From contig NZ_CP059164.1 in NCBI RefSeq assembly GCF_013466985.1, forward strand, positions 1,931,001 through 1,995,000: a stretch of DNA of 64,000 nucleotides, read 5' to 3'. How positions within the stretch are numbered: the stretch's first letter is position 1; each line of letters starts with the position of its first letter. The notes below the pieces were generated by a model. It was not told the origin of the DNA. It saw nothing but the letters and a program-made list of their open reading frames with translations, and did no database searches. This document shows, one piece after another, positions 26,259 to 36,839 of the stretch. Origin of the DNA: Nocardioides ungokensis (GTDB taxonomy: Bacteria > Actinomycetota > Actinomycetes > Propionibacteriales > Nocardioidaceae). The position numbers and the translations under genes were made by a program.

Positions 26259-27001
26259 CTGAAAGCCGATCCCTTCGCCCAACTGAAGCTGCTCGACGTC
26301 CAGGGGCTCGATCAGCGCGCCGACCAGCTGCGTCACCAGCGGGCGAACCTGCCGGAGCTGGCCGAGATCGCCGCGCTGCAGGCCGGCCGGACGTCGCTGG
26401 AGAACCAGGCGCGCGACGCCCGCATCGTGGCCGACGACCTCATCGTCGAGCAGCGGAAGGTCGACGCCGACGTGGAGCAGGTCAAGGCCCGCCGCGTCCG
26501 GGACCGCGACCGGATGGACCAGGGACTGATCACCAACCCCAAGGACCTCGAGCGGATGCAGCACGAGCTGCAGTCCCTGGAGCGGCGCATCACCTCCCTC
26601 GAGGACGACGAGCTCGAGGTGATGGCCCGCCTGGAGGACGCGCAGGGCAACCTCGACGCGCTGAGCGCCCAGGTGGCCGAGGCCGACGAGCGGCTCGCGG
26701 CGCTGGCCACGGCCCGGGACGAGAAGCTGGCGGAGATCGACGCCACCCTCACCCAGCTCGGCGCCGACCGCCGCGCGGCCGCCGAGGGCCTGCCCGAGGA
26801 CTGATGGCCCTCTACGAGAAGCTCCGGACCCAGAAGGGCGGGGTCGGCGCCGCCGCGCTGCACCAGCGTCGCTGCACCGGCTGCCAGCTCGGCATCGACG
26901 CCGCGGAGCTCAGCGTGATCAAGAAGGCCCCGAGCGACGAGGTGATCCGCTGCGAGGAGTGCTCGCGGATCCTGGTCCGCACCTCCGAGTCAGGCCTGTG
27001 A
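26259..27001 (+). pseudogene. CdsZ-type coiled-coil zinc-ribbon protein (one-base frameshift near 26798)
   Basis: A long coiled coil (about residues 10-175, rich in Glu/Arg/Leu) ends in AEGLPED; the last part MALYEKLRTQKGG and the zinc ribbon CTGCQLGI...CEECSRIL are in another frame. A single missing base (GAC-TG for GAC-CTG) joins them. The start is unusual: the only start-like codon with a Shine-Dalgarno (GAGGAG, six bases upstream) is CTG 26259 for KADPFAQLKLLD; no ATG/GTG/TTG fits. It lies between the Nif3-like gene and RNase H gene as in Mycobacterium, and overlaps the latter by GTGA. Confidence 0.8.
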
Positions 27002-28247
27002 GCGAGGCGAACGAATCCGGCGCCGCGGCGCCATCGGACGTCTCAGAGGAGCGGCGCGAGCACCGCTCGGTGCTGATCGAGGCCGACGGCGGTTCGCGCG
27101 GCAACCCGGGCCCGGCGGCGTACGGCGCCGTGCTCAAGGATGCCGAGACCGGTGAGGTGATCGCGGAGGAAGGCACCGCGATCGGGGTCGCGACCAACAA
27201 CGTCGCGGAGTACTCCGGGCTGATCGCCGGCCTCCGGCTCGCCGAGCAGCTCGCGCCCGAGGCCGAGGTCGAGGTCCGGATGGACTCCAAGCTCGTCGTC
27301 GAGCAGATGTCGGGGCGATGGAAGATCAAGCACCCCGACATGCGGCCGTTGGCGCAGGAGGCGAGCCGGCTGGCGCCGTTCGGCACGACGTACACCTGGG
27401 TGCCGCGGGAGCGGAACAGGCACGCCGACCGGCTCGTGAACGAGGCGCTCGACGGCACGCGCAGCGGGGTGACCTACCTGGGGCAGAACCCGGACGCCGA
27501 CTCGCTGATCGAGGAGATCGAGAGTCCCGGGGAGGCCCCGGCCGGCGTCCCGTCGCGGGGCTGGTCGGCGCCGGGGGCGAGCCGACGACGGTCATCCTGG
27601 TGCGCCACGGGGTCACCGCGCACACCGTCGAGAAGCGCTTCTCCGGCGGCCTGGCCAGCGCCAACCCCGGGCTGAGCGACGAGGGACGCGACCAGGCACG
27701 GGCGGTCGGCTCGTGGCTGGCGCCGCTCGCCGAGGCGGTCGACGCGGTGATCTCCTCGCCGGTTCGCCGCACCCAGGAGACCGCCGAGATCGTGGCGGAG
27801 CTGCTGGGCCGGCCGGTGCAGGTGGAGCCCGGCTTCGCGGAGATGGAGTTCGGCGCCTGGGACGGCATGACGTTCACCGAGGTCGCCGAGCAGCACCCCG
27901 AAGAGCTGGACGCCTGGCTGGGGTCTCTGGACGTCGCCCCGCGTGGGGGCGAGTCGTTCCGGGTCGTGGAGGGGCGGGTCCTCGACGGCCTGCAGCGGCT
28001 GCTCGACGAGCACGGCGGCAAGACGGTCGTGGTCGTCAGCCACGTGACGCCGATCAAGACCCTGGTGGCGCACGCCGTGGACGCTCCGCTGTCGGCGGTC
28101 TTCCGGATGGAGCTGTCGCCGGCGTCGGTGACCGTGCTTTCGTTCTTCCGCGGCGGCAAGGACGGCACCGAGCAGCGCGCGTCGCTGCGCATGTACAACG
28201 CACTGCCGCCCGGCAACGACGTGTTCGCCGCGGGCGCGCGCTGGTAG
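26998..28247 (+). pseudogene. Bifunctional RNase H / histidine phosphatase (frameshift near 27560)
   Basis: GTG 26998 overlaps the preceding TGA. The N-terminal half is a type I-like RNase H: VLIEADGGSRGNPGPAAYG (catalytic Asp), NNVAEYSGLIAGL (Glu), VRMDSKLVVEQM (Asp) and NRHADRLVNEA. After a linker the frame shifts near 27560 and a phosphoglycerate-mutase-type phosphatase follows: VILVRHGVTAHT (phospho-His), SSPVRRTQETAEIV, and VVVVSHVTPIK (second His). This fusion matches Mycobacterium Rv2228c, which removes RNA from hybrids and has acid phosphatase activity. A single indel explains the break. Confidence 0.85.
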
Positions 28248-28260
28248 CGCCGGCGATCGG

Positions 28261-29039
28261 TCAGACCTGGTCGACGACCACGTCGAGCTGGGTGCCCTTG
28301 CGGGTCTGCTCGCCCAGCTCCACCTTCCAGCCCAGGTCGGAGAGCAGGTCGGCCAGCCGGCCGGGGGTGCGCGGCGCGGCACCGTCCTCGAGGACCGCGC
28401 GGACGATGCGGCCCTTGGTGGCCTTGTTGAAGTGGCTGACCACCTGGCGCCTGCCGTCGACCTCGTGCAGCACCCGCACGGTCGCCACCCGCGAGGCGAG
28501 CTCGGCCGGCGGCCGCCAGAACGCGGCGTACGTGCTGGAGCGCAGGTCGACCAGCAGGCCGTCGCCCAGGGCATCGGTTACCGCGGGGCCGAGCGCGTCC
28601 CGCCACACCCCGGCCACCGGCCCGAGGCCGGGGAGCGTGGTGTCGCCGGAGAGCCGGTACGCCGGGATCCGGTCGGCGGTCGGACCAGTCCGAACAGCGA
28701 CGAGGTGACCGCGAGCCGGGAGCCGGCCCGGCGCTTCGCTGCCGCCGAGAGGGTCGCCACGTCGAGCGCGTCGTACAGCACCCCGGCGTAGACCCGGTCC
28801 GCGCGTGCGGTCGGCGCGGTGCGCAGCCGCGCGTCGAGGGCCACCAGGTCGGCCTGGGTCCCGCCGAGGCCGAGGACGCGGGCAGCGCCGTCGGGGTCGC
28901 CCGAGCACAGCCCCACGAGCGCGTCGAGGACGGACTCGCGGGCGGGGCCGAGGGTGGGGAAGCTGAGACCCGGCAGGTCGAGCGGCTTGCCGCGGGACGG
29001 GACGGACTTGCCCTCGCTCGGAGGCAGCACGATCAGCAC
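28261..29039 (-). pseudogene. yaaA: Peroxide stress protein YaaA family (DUF328), frameshift near 28681
   Basis: GTG 29039 starts LIVLPPSEGKSVPSRGKPLD, the YaaA opening. The frame runs to SSLFGLVRP and then shifts by one missing base near 28681; DRIPAYRLSGDTTLPGLGPV, LLVDLRSSTYAAFW and ATKGRIVRAVLED follow to the stop at 28261. In E. coli YaaA limits free iron and protects DNA during peroxide stress. It converges on the RNase H/phosphatase gene. Confidence 0.85.
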
Positions 29040-29062
29040 GGGTCAAGGCTAGGGTGCCTCTC

Positions 29063-30508
29063 ATGCCGAGCAGCCGAGTGGTGCACCTCCGCCGGGCCGA
29101 GGGCGTCGCGGCGACGAGTCTGCGCGCCGGGATCGCCGGCATCCAGGCCGAGCTGGAGGTCTCGCCGGCCTTCCCCGCGGACGTCGAGCAGGCCGCTCGT
29201 AGGGCGGCAGCCGCCCCCCGGTTGCCCGACCTCGACCGCACCGACATCGCGTTCGTGACGATCGACCCTCCCGGCTCGATGGACCTCGACCAGGCGCTCC
29301 ACCTCGAACGGGACGGGGACGGCTACGTCGTGCACTACGCCATCGCCGACGTCGCGGCGTTCGTGACCGCGGGCGACCCCGTGGACCTCGAGGCGCACCG
29401 CCGGGGGGAGACCCTCTACGGCGCCGACTCCAAGGTCCCGCTGCACCCGACCGCGCTGTCCGAGGACGCCGCGTCCCTGCTGCCAGACCAGGTCCGGCCC
29501 GCGCTGCTGTGGACCCTCCGGGTCGATGCGACCGGTGAGGGCACCGACGTCACCGTCGAGCGGGCCAGGGTCCGCTCGACGGCCCGCCTGGACTACGTGG
29601 GCGCCCAGCGGATGATCGACGAGGGCAGCGCCGACGAGTCGCTGCGCCTGCTCGCCGAGGTGGGCCCGCTCCGGCTGGCGCGCGAGGCCGCCCGCGGCGG
29701 GGTGTCGCTGCCCCTGCCCGAGCAGGAGGTCGACGTCTCCGACGATGTCTGGGAGCTGGAGTACCGCACCCTGCTGCCCGTCGAGGAGTGGAACGCGCAG
29801 ATCTCCCTGCTCACCGGGTTCGCGGCCGCGTCCCTCATGGTCACCGCCCGCACCGGCCTCCTGCGAACGCTGCCTCCGCCGGACCCCCGCGACGTCGCGC
29901 GCCTGCACCGCACGGCCCGGGCGCTCCACGTCGACTGGCCGGCCGAGCAGCCCTACCCGGACTTCATCCGGTCCCTCGACCCCGCCAGGCCGGCCCACGC
30001 CGCAATGGTCACGGCGTGCACCCGCCTGCTGCGCGGCAGCGGCTACGTCGCCTTCGACGGCGAGGTGCCCGCCGATCCGCAGCACTCGGCGCTCGCCTCG
30101 GAGTACGCCCACGTCACCGCGCCGCTGCGCCGGCTCGGCGACCGCTACGCCGGGGAGGTCTGCGTAGCCCTCTGCGCCGGCGTGGCGGTCCCGGGCTGGG
30201 TGCTCGGGGAGCTGCACGCGCTGCCCCAGGTGCTCCAGGAGTCCGGCCGCCGAGCGCACCGCTACGAGTCGGCGATCCTCGACCTGGTCGAGGCCGGGGT
30301 CCTCAAGGACCGGGTGGGGGAGCGGTTCGAGGCCGTCGTGGTCGACGTCGACCACCGCGACGAGACTCGGGGCGTCGTCACGATCCGGGACCCTGCGGTC
30401 GAGGCGACGGTGCGGGGATCGGGGCCGCTGCCCCTCGGCACCGACGTCCGGGTCGAGCTGACCCGGGCCGACCTCGTCGCACGGAAGGTGGAGTTCCGGC
30501 TGACCTGA
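29063..30508 (+). CDS. RNB-domain 3'-5' exoribonuclease (RNase II/R-like)
   Basis: A 481-residue protein from ATG 29063 (GTG 29054 is the alternative). The RNB core is clear: DIAFVTIDPPGSMDLDQALHLER (catalytic Asp cluster), YAIADVAAFVTAGDPVDLEA, RRGETLYGADSKVPLHP, and ASEYAHVTAPLRRLGDRY with the RNA-contact Arg. It is shorter than RNase R; no N-terminal cold-shock domains are seen and the C-terminal S1-like part is small. It likely degrades single-stranded RNA. It is divergent from the YaaA gene. Confidence 0.88.
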   Translation: MPSSRVVHLRRAEGVAATSLRAGIAGIQAELEVSPAFPADVEQAARRAAAAPRLPDLDRTDIAFVTIDPPGSMDLDQALHLERDGDGYVVHYAIADVAAFVTAGDPVDLEAHRRGETLYGADSKVPLHPTALSEDAASLLPDQVRPALLWTLRVDATGEGTDVTVERARVRSTARLDYVGAQRMIDEGSADESLRLLAEVGPLRLAREAARGGVSLPLPEQEVDVSDDVWELEYRTLLPVEEWNAQISLLTGFAAASLMVTARTGLLRTLPPPDPRDVARLHRTARALHVDWPAEQPYPDFIRSLDPARPAHAAMVTACTRLLRGSGYVAFDGEVPADPQHSALASEYAHVTAPLRRLGDRYAGEVCVALCAGVAVPGWVLGELHALPQVLQESGRRAHRYESAILDLVEAGVLKDRVGERFEAVVVDVDHRDETRGVVTIRDPAVEATVRGSGPLPLGTDVRVELTRADLVARKVEFRLT

Positions 30509-30527
30509 GCGCCGGCTCGACCGCCGC

Positions 30528-31892
<1,365 letters not shown>

Positions 31893-31929
31893 GGCGCCTC
31901 CTCCGCGCGGCCGGCGTGCGCCGGCCAGG

Positions 31930-32238
31930 TCAGTCCCGGCGGCCCCGGAGGTCGCCTCCGTCGTAGCCGAGCCCGGCAGCGAGCATCCGCAGCGTGGCGC
32001 ACCGGCAGTCCTGGTGGCCTGCCGCGACGTGCGCGAGCACCAGGCGCTGTCGCGATCGACAGGCCTCCAGCGCCGCGGTCAGCGCCTGCCGCATCGTCGG
32101 GCTGAGCAGCTCCGGGTCGTCCGCCTCGAGGAAGGCGCGCGTGACCGCCTCGTCCTCCTCGAGCCTCGCGATCAGGAACTCGCTCAGCGTCTGGTCCCTC
32201 AGCCGCCCCCCAGCGGCATGGGTGTCAACGCTTCCCAT
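31930..32238 (-). CDS. Small DUF6221-like hypothetical protein
   Basis: About 102 residues: TLSEFLIARLEEDEAVTRAFLEADD, SRQRLVLAHVAAGHQDCRCATLRMLAAGLGY. The opening (short N-terminus, EFLxARLxEDE) and the Ala/Leu-rich end match DUF6221 proteins common in actinobacteria and their phages; function unknown. The start is uncertain: ATG 32238 has a purine run touching it, ATG 32265 has little Shine-Dalgarno. Confidence 0.55.
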   Translation of the reverse strand: MGSVDTHAAGGRLRDQTLSEFLIARLEEDEAVTRAFLEADDPELLSPTMRQALTAALEACRSRQRLVLAHVAAGHQDCRCATLRMLAAGLGYDGGDLRGRRD

Positions 32239-32404
32239 CTCCCCACCATCGCTCCCCCCGAGCATGTGTTGGACTTCGAGAGTAGGGGAGGCGCGCCGGT
32301 GCGCAAGGGGGACGGCCGATTGAGTGCCGAAGGTCCCGAGAAGTGACTATTTCGGGCCATTGGTCCCTAGCCACATCTGGGGATGCCCGGGTGAGAGTGG
32401 TGAC

Positions 32405-32656
32405 GTGATCGTGGAGACCTTGCTCGTGGTGCGCGACCCGCAGCTGGAGCGACGGCCGGTCATCCGCCGTGAGGACGACAGCCAGGTCGGCCCGCTGTTC
32501 TTCAGCTTCGGGAACATCAACCTGCTCTGCGGGGCGTGCACGTTCCTGCTGATCAAGGGTGCGCGCGCGGTGGATGCCATCTTCGACGCCATCGTGGTCT
32601 GCCCCAACTGCGGCGCCTGCAACGAGGCGGCCCAGGAGAACGGGGTGGCGAGCTGA
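32405..32656 (+). CDS. Small CxxC zinc-ribbon-like protein
   Basis: 83 residues from GTG 32405. It carries LLCGACTFLLI and VVCPNCGACNEAA, so two CxxC-type pairs that could form a treble-clef or rubredoxin-like zinc site. I recognise no named family and no clear operon partner. Codon use and the two Cys pairs argue that it is a real gene rather than a chance frame. Confidence 0.55.
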   Translation: MIVETLLVVRDPQLERRPVIRREDDSQVGPLFFSFGNINLLCGACTFLLIKGARAVDAIFDAIVVCPNCGACNEAAQENGVAS

Positions 32657-32779
32657 CGCCCGGTCACACTCACGCAGGGTGACGAGGGCGTCGTCCGTCC
32701 GGGCGAGGGATACGGACGGGCCGGCCGGCCGGAGCTGTTGCGGAGGCAGCGCCGGACGGTTCGCCGTGCCTTCCACCGG

Positions 32780-33553
32780 TCAGGGGCCGCCCTGGGCCGC
32801 GTGCCCCGAGCCGGCGAGCAGCACCGCGACGGCGATCACCGGCAGCGCCCAGGAGAGGGAGCGCAGGGCACGCTCGAGCGGGGCGAGCAGGACGGCCCGG
32901 TCCAGGCCGATGGGTGCCCCCTCGGTCGGCGTGAGCGTCCCGGTGACCGCCGCCGTACGACGCCGGAGCTGACGGGCGGGCGTGCTCAGGAACCGCTGGG
33001 CGTACGCCGTGCCCACGGCGCCGAGAGTCATGGCGACGGCGGCGGAGGCGAGGCTGAGCGACCGGGGCGGTGACTGCGCGAGGTAGCCCACGACCACGGG
33101 GAAGCCGCCCCAGCCCCAGGCGAAGACGTGGTCGTTGTGCAGGCGCCCACCGAAGAGCTCCAGGTTGTAGCCGACCACGAGCGCGGCGCCGACCGGCACG
33201 GCGACGACGAGCGCCCACTGCGTGCCGTGGTGGAAGAAGCCGCCGGCGACGCCCAGGACGACGGCCCCGGCGAGCGCCGTTACGGACACCGCCCACAGGG
33301 TCGGCTCGCTGATCGCGGTCCGCAGCGGACGACCCTGCAGCTCGTCGAGCGCGTGGGCGGCCAGCCCGACGGCGAGGAAGAAGGCGAGGAGGCTGAGGCC
33401 GAGGGCGGTCCAGTCCCGGCCCGGCGCGACGGCCGCACCGAGCGCCACGTAGCTGAGGTGCCAGACGGTGTAGGGCGGGTGGAGCAGCGTCCACCAGTCC
33501 GAGACGACGCTGCCCCGGCGGGCGTAGAAGGCCGGGGCGGCCGGCTCATCCAT
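32780..33553 (-). CDS. Polytopic membrane protein (UbiA-like pattern uncertain)
   Basis: A 257-residue protein with about seven hydrophobic helices. Polar landmarks are WTLLHPPYTVWHLSYVALGA, AAHALDELQGRP and AFAWGWGGFPVVVGY-like segments. Its coupling to a methyltransferase (8-bp overlap) and the Asp/Glu-containing first loop recall prenyltransferase-type quinone or lipid pathways, but the canonical NxxxDxxxD motif is absent, so I leave the function open. Confidence 0.6.
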   Translation of the reverse strand: MDEPAAPAFYARRGSVVSDWWTLLHPPYTVWHLSYVALGAAVAPGRDWTALGLSLLAFFLAVGLAAHALDELQGRPLRTAISEPTLWAVSVTALAGAVVLGVAGGFFHHGTQWALVVAVPVGAALVVGYNLELFGGRLHNDHVFAWGWGGFPVVVGYLAQSPPRSLSLASAAVAMTLGAVGTAYAQRFLSTPARQLRRRTAAVTGTLTPTEGAPIGLDRAVLLAPLERALRSLSWALPVIAVAVLLAGSGHAAQGGP

Positions 33554-34289
33554 CGCCCCGGCGGCCGGACATCACCAGGCCGCCTCCGAGGCTCATCGGT
33601 CTCGCCCGCACGTCCTCGAGGCCGGCCGCCGCCCACATGGCGAGGTGCTTCTCGACCGGGTGGTCGCGGTAGTGCTGCTCGATGGACGGACCCAGGAACG
33701 TGCCCACCCGCGCCCAGGCCCGCCCGCCTGCCACCAGCCCGGCGAGGGGCAGCACGGCCCTGGTGTAGAGCCGCCAGGCCGGACGCCACACAGGCGGCGG
33801 CGGGACCCCGAACTCGAGGCTGGCGACCACCCCGCCGGGACGGACGACCCGGGCCAGCTCCACGAGGGTGGCGGCCGGGTCGGCGACGTAGCGCAGCAGG
33901 TAGGTGAAGGTCAGCGCGTCGAAGGTCGCGTCCGCGAAGGGGAGCCGCTCGGCCCTCGCTGCGGCCAGCGTGATCCGGCCCGTCCGGCCGCGGCTCGCGA
34001 CCCGCTGCCGCCCCCGGCGCAGCATCTGCTCGGTGAGGTCGACGCCGACCACCCGGGCCGGGGTCCGGTCGGTGAGCATGATGGCCACGCCGGCGGTCCC
34101 GGTGGCCACGTCGAGGACCAGGGCAGGGCGTCCCGCGACGACGGCGTCGACCATGGCGGTGCGCCACCGGTGGTTCTGCCCGAAGGACAGGGTCTCCTCC
34201 AGCACGTCGTAGCGGCGGGGGAGACCGGTGAAGAGCTGCTGCGCGAACTCGTTCGGCTCGGCGCGGGAGCGTGCGACCGCCCGCGTCAT
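33546..34289 (-). CDS. UbiE/MenG-type SAM-dependent methyltransferase
   Basis: A 247-residue class I methyltransferase: RRYDVLEETLSFGQNHRWR (the N-terminal motif of UbiE/MenG), SAM motif VLDVATGTAGVAIML, acidic VVGVDLTEQML, AERLPFADATFDALTFTYLLRY and VVRPGGVVASLEFG. This pattern fits demethylmenaquinone methyltransferases, though a paralogue acting on another lipid is possible because no other menaquinone gene is near. It overlaps the membrane-protein gene downstream and the AlkP-fusion gene upstream (GTGA/ATGA-type joins), so all three are one transcript. Confidence 0.8.
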   Translation of the reverse strand: MTRAVARSRAEPNEFAQQLFTGLPRRYDVLEETLSFGQNHRWRTAMVDAVVAGRPALVLDVATGTAGVAIMLTDRTPARVVGVDLTEQMLRRGRQRVASRGRTGRITLAAARAERLPFADATFDALTFTYLLRYVADPAATLVELARVVRPGGVVASLEFGVPPPPVWRPAWRLYTRAVLPLAGLVAGGRAWARVGTFLGPSIEQHYRDHPVEKHLAMWAAAGLEDVRARPMSLGGGLVMSGRRGDG

Positions 34290-36403
34290 GGCCGCGAGGT
34301 CCGGACCGCGGCGGCTGGAGCCGGGGCTTCGGCGCCGTCCGCCGTCAGGGCGGTGCGGTGCCCGAGGTACTCGAGCCACCCGACGAGGACCCGGTGCATG
34401 GCGTCGGCGCCGACCACCATCGACCCCGGGGACGGCAGGGTGTCCGGCCACACGATCATCGCCCGGTCCTGCCAGCCGCCGAGGCCACCGTGGCAGCCGA
34501 CCAGACCCTCGAACGCCGCCACCTCCCCGAGGTCGTCGACGAGGCTGTTGACGTAGATGTCGGGCGCCTCGTCCATCGTCGCGGCCCGCAGCACGAACGC
34601 CGCCGCGTCCGGACCGAACGCCGCCAGCGGGTCGGTGCCGACCACGACCCCCTCGCGGAGGCGGTGCTCCCCGTCGGTGCCGAGGACCACCGGCCCGTGG
34701 TCGGCGGTGTCGACCACGACGAAGCCGGTGCCCGGGTGGGCCACCAGCCCCGGCACCAGACCCGGGAACCGGACGGTCAGGTCGTCCAGGGTGAGGCGGG
34801 CGTGCTCCCCGGCGACGTAGACGAGCCCGAGGTTGCCGGAGCCGAAGACCAGGCAGTTGTCGGGAGTCTCCTCCTCGCCGGTGTCGGCGCGCTCGGGCAT
34901 CTCCAGCCTGCGTGCGGAGAGCCGGTCCGAGGCCCGCTTGAGCGACCGTCCGAGGACCGTGTCGGTGTCGCTGGTCGAGGCCATCATGGAGTTCAGGGAG
35001 CCGGTGCCCTCGGCGTTCTCCACCGCCGAGAGCACGTCGGAGGAGCTGAGCCGCCGCACCAGGGTGGCGAGGTCCTCGCCGTACCTCGACGCGAACACCT
35101 CGCCCTGCGACTGGCCGTGGTCGGAGAGCACGACGAAGAGGTAGTGCCGCGGCGCCACGGCCGCCACCTTCTCGAGCTGGCCGATCACCGCGTCGATCCC
35201 CTCGAGGGCCGCCAGCGACTCGGGCTGCATGAGCCCGGCGTGGTGGGCGACCGCGTCGTAGTCCACGAAGTCGACGTAGATCGACCGGTGCCCCTGGAGC
35301 ATCGCGTCGGCCACCAGGGTGGTGTTGAGGTCGCGCAGCACGCCGCTGAGCGCCGCCCGCTCGAAGGTGAAGGACCACGGCCGGTCGACGCGCGGGTGCA
35401 CGTCGCGGCGCCGGGCCCGCGCGGCCTGGAAGCGCTCGCGGACGACCTCGCTGACGGTCCGCGACAGGCTGCGGGCCAGGCCCTCCGGACGGGCGAGGAA
35501 GGCGGAGACGGTGTAGCGCGCGTGCCGGGTCTCCTGGGTGCGGTGGACCGCGCTCATCGTGGCGTACGCCGTGGGTGCGTCACCGGTGAAGAGGTTGCTG
35601 ACCGAGACCCCGTCGTCGACGAGCAGCCCGCGGCCGTCGGAGTGCTTGGCCTCGATCACCGCCGCGTCCGCCGGCTTGTTGGCCACCAGGACCCGGCCCG
35701 AGTCGCGCTCCACCCAGCGGAACGCGGGGATCCCGTCGATGGTCCCGTGCAGGATGCCCATCTGGCTGGCCGGGGTCGTGGCCGGCAGCTTGGGCCGCCA
35801 CTCGGCCATGTGGTGCGACCCGCTGCGGATCCAGCGGGAGAGCGTCGGCAGGGTGCCGGCCCGGACGCCCCAGTCCAGCACCGGGAAGGGCACCCCGTCG
35901 GCCTGGATGAAGACCACGCCGGGCACGTCGGCGTCCTCGAGCTCCGGCCGGCGACGCGAGCGACGGGCCTTGCGCAGCAGGCCTGCGGTCACGGCGTCGT
36001 CGGTGCCGGCCGTCGCGACCCAGACGAACGCTGTCGAGACCGCCGAGACCACCCAGGAGGCGAGGAACACCGACCAGAACGGCGGGTTGTTCTGCTCACC
36101 GGTGAAGTCCCACAGGACCACCCAGATGACGAACGCCTGCCCGGTCAGGCCGATGAGGACGGCCCCGACCCAGCCCAGGAGGACCGCGAGGCGCACCAGC
36201 ACCGGCCGGAGCACGGCGCCGACGACGGCGATCAGCACCGCGGCCGCGAGGGCCCGCCCGGCGCCGCCGATGCTGAACTCGGGGACCACCCACGAGGCGA
36301 TCCCCAGTCCGATGGCCGCCCCCAGCACGGCCAGGGCCGCTCGCCCGACGTCGCCCCGCCGCAGGTGCCACCACGGGTCGCGTGACCGGTCCCGTCTCGT
36401 CAT
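34286..36403 (-). CDS. Membrane protein fusing a holin-like (phage holin family 4-type) domain to an alkaline-phosphatase-superfamily domain
   Basis: A 705-residue protein. Residues about 20-135 hold four membrane helices in the pattern of the actinobacterial phage-holin-family/Mistic-like domain (ALAVLGAAIGLGIASWVVPEF, VRLAVLLGWVGAVLIGLTG). Residues about 160-690 form an AlkP-like fold: FIQADGVPFPVLDWGV, a Thr nucleophile candidate in LPATTPASQMGILHG, YVDFVDYDAVAHHAG, FVVLSDHGQSQG (metal Asp-His), and GLVGCHGGLGGWQ. It is likely an extracytoplasmic phosphodiesterase or phosphatase acting on lipid or polymer head groups. The same architecture recurs in actinobacteria but its substrate is not known to me. 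Confidence 0.8.
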   Translation of the reverse strand: MTRRDRSRDPWWHLRRGDVGRAALAVLGAAIGLGIASWVVPEFSIGGAGRALAAAVLIAVVGAVLRPVLVRLAVLLGWVGAVLIGLTGQAFVIWVVLWDFTGEQNNPPFWSVFLASWVVSAVSTAFVWVATAGTDDAVTAGLLRKARRSRRRPELEDADVPGVVFIQADGVPFPVLDWGVRAGTLPTLSRWIRSGSHHMAEWRPKLPATTPASQMGILHGTIDGIPAFRWVERDSGRVLVANKPADAAVIEAKHSDGRGLLVDDGVSVSNLFTGDAPTAYATMSAVHRTQETRHARYTVSAFLARPEGLARSLSRTVSEVVRERFQAARARRRDVHPRVDRPWSFTFERAALSGVLRDLNTTLVADAMLQGHRSIYVDFVDYDAVAHHAGLMQPESLAALEGIDAVIGQLEKVAAVAPRHYLFVVLSDHGQSQGEVFASRYGEDLATLVRRLSSSDVLSAVENAEGTGSLNSMMASTSDTDTVLGRSLKRASDRLSARRLEMPERADTGEEETPDNCLVFGSGNLGLVYVAGEHARLTLDDLTVRFPGLVPGLVAHPGTGFVVVDTADHGPVVLGTDGEHRLREGVVVGTDPLAAFGPDAAAFVLRAATMDEAPDIYVNSLVDDLGEVAAFEGLVGCHGGLGGWQDRAMIVWPDTLPSPGSMVVGADAMHRVLVGWLEYLGHRTALTADGAEAPAPAAAVRTSRP

Positions 36404-36478
36404 GAGGTCACGCTGGCACGGCCGACCCGTCGCCGACGTCCCCCAGACGGGGTGAGTGCGATGGCCGCGCGCGCGGCG

Positions 36479-36748
36479 CTACGTCCCCGGGGCGACGCCG
36501 ACGTAGACGACCGCGAACCACGCGGCCAGGGCCACGACCGTGCCGGTCAGGAGCCCGACACCGAACCGGTGCCAGTCGGGGGCGGCCCACAGCGCACACA
36601 CGACCAGGCCTGCCGCGATGCCGGCCACCGCGACCCCGAGCAGCAGGTCGTTGACCCAGGCCGCGATGACCAGGCCGCCGAGCACGGCTCCCAGCAGCAC
36701 ACCGGAGGTCGGTCCGGGCGGCTGGGTTCCTACGAAGCGGGGTGGCAC
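36479..36748 (-). CDS. Small three-helix membrane protein
   Basis: 89 residues with three hydrophobic stretches (GVLLGAVLGGLVIAAWV, LLLGVAVAGIAAGLVVCALW, LLTGTVVALAAWFAVVYVGV). No family recognised. It stands alone, about 75 bases upstream of the AlkP-fusion gene on the same strand. Confidence 0.6.
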   Translation of the reverse strand: MPPRFVGTQPPGPTSGVLLGAVLGGLVIAAWVNDLLLGVAVAGIAAGLVVCALWAAPDWHRFGVGLLTGTVVALAAWFAVVYVGVAPGT

Positions 36749-36839
36749 GCCCCAACTATCGCCGACCGGTGGCGGCTCCGAACGGATTCAGTCTGGCTGG
36801 ACTGAATCCACTCACCCGATCGGTGTGCGGCCCGTCGTA

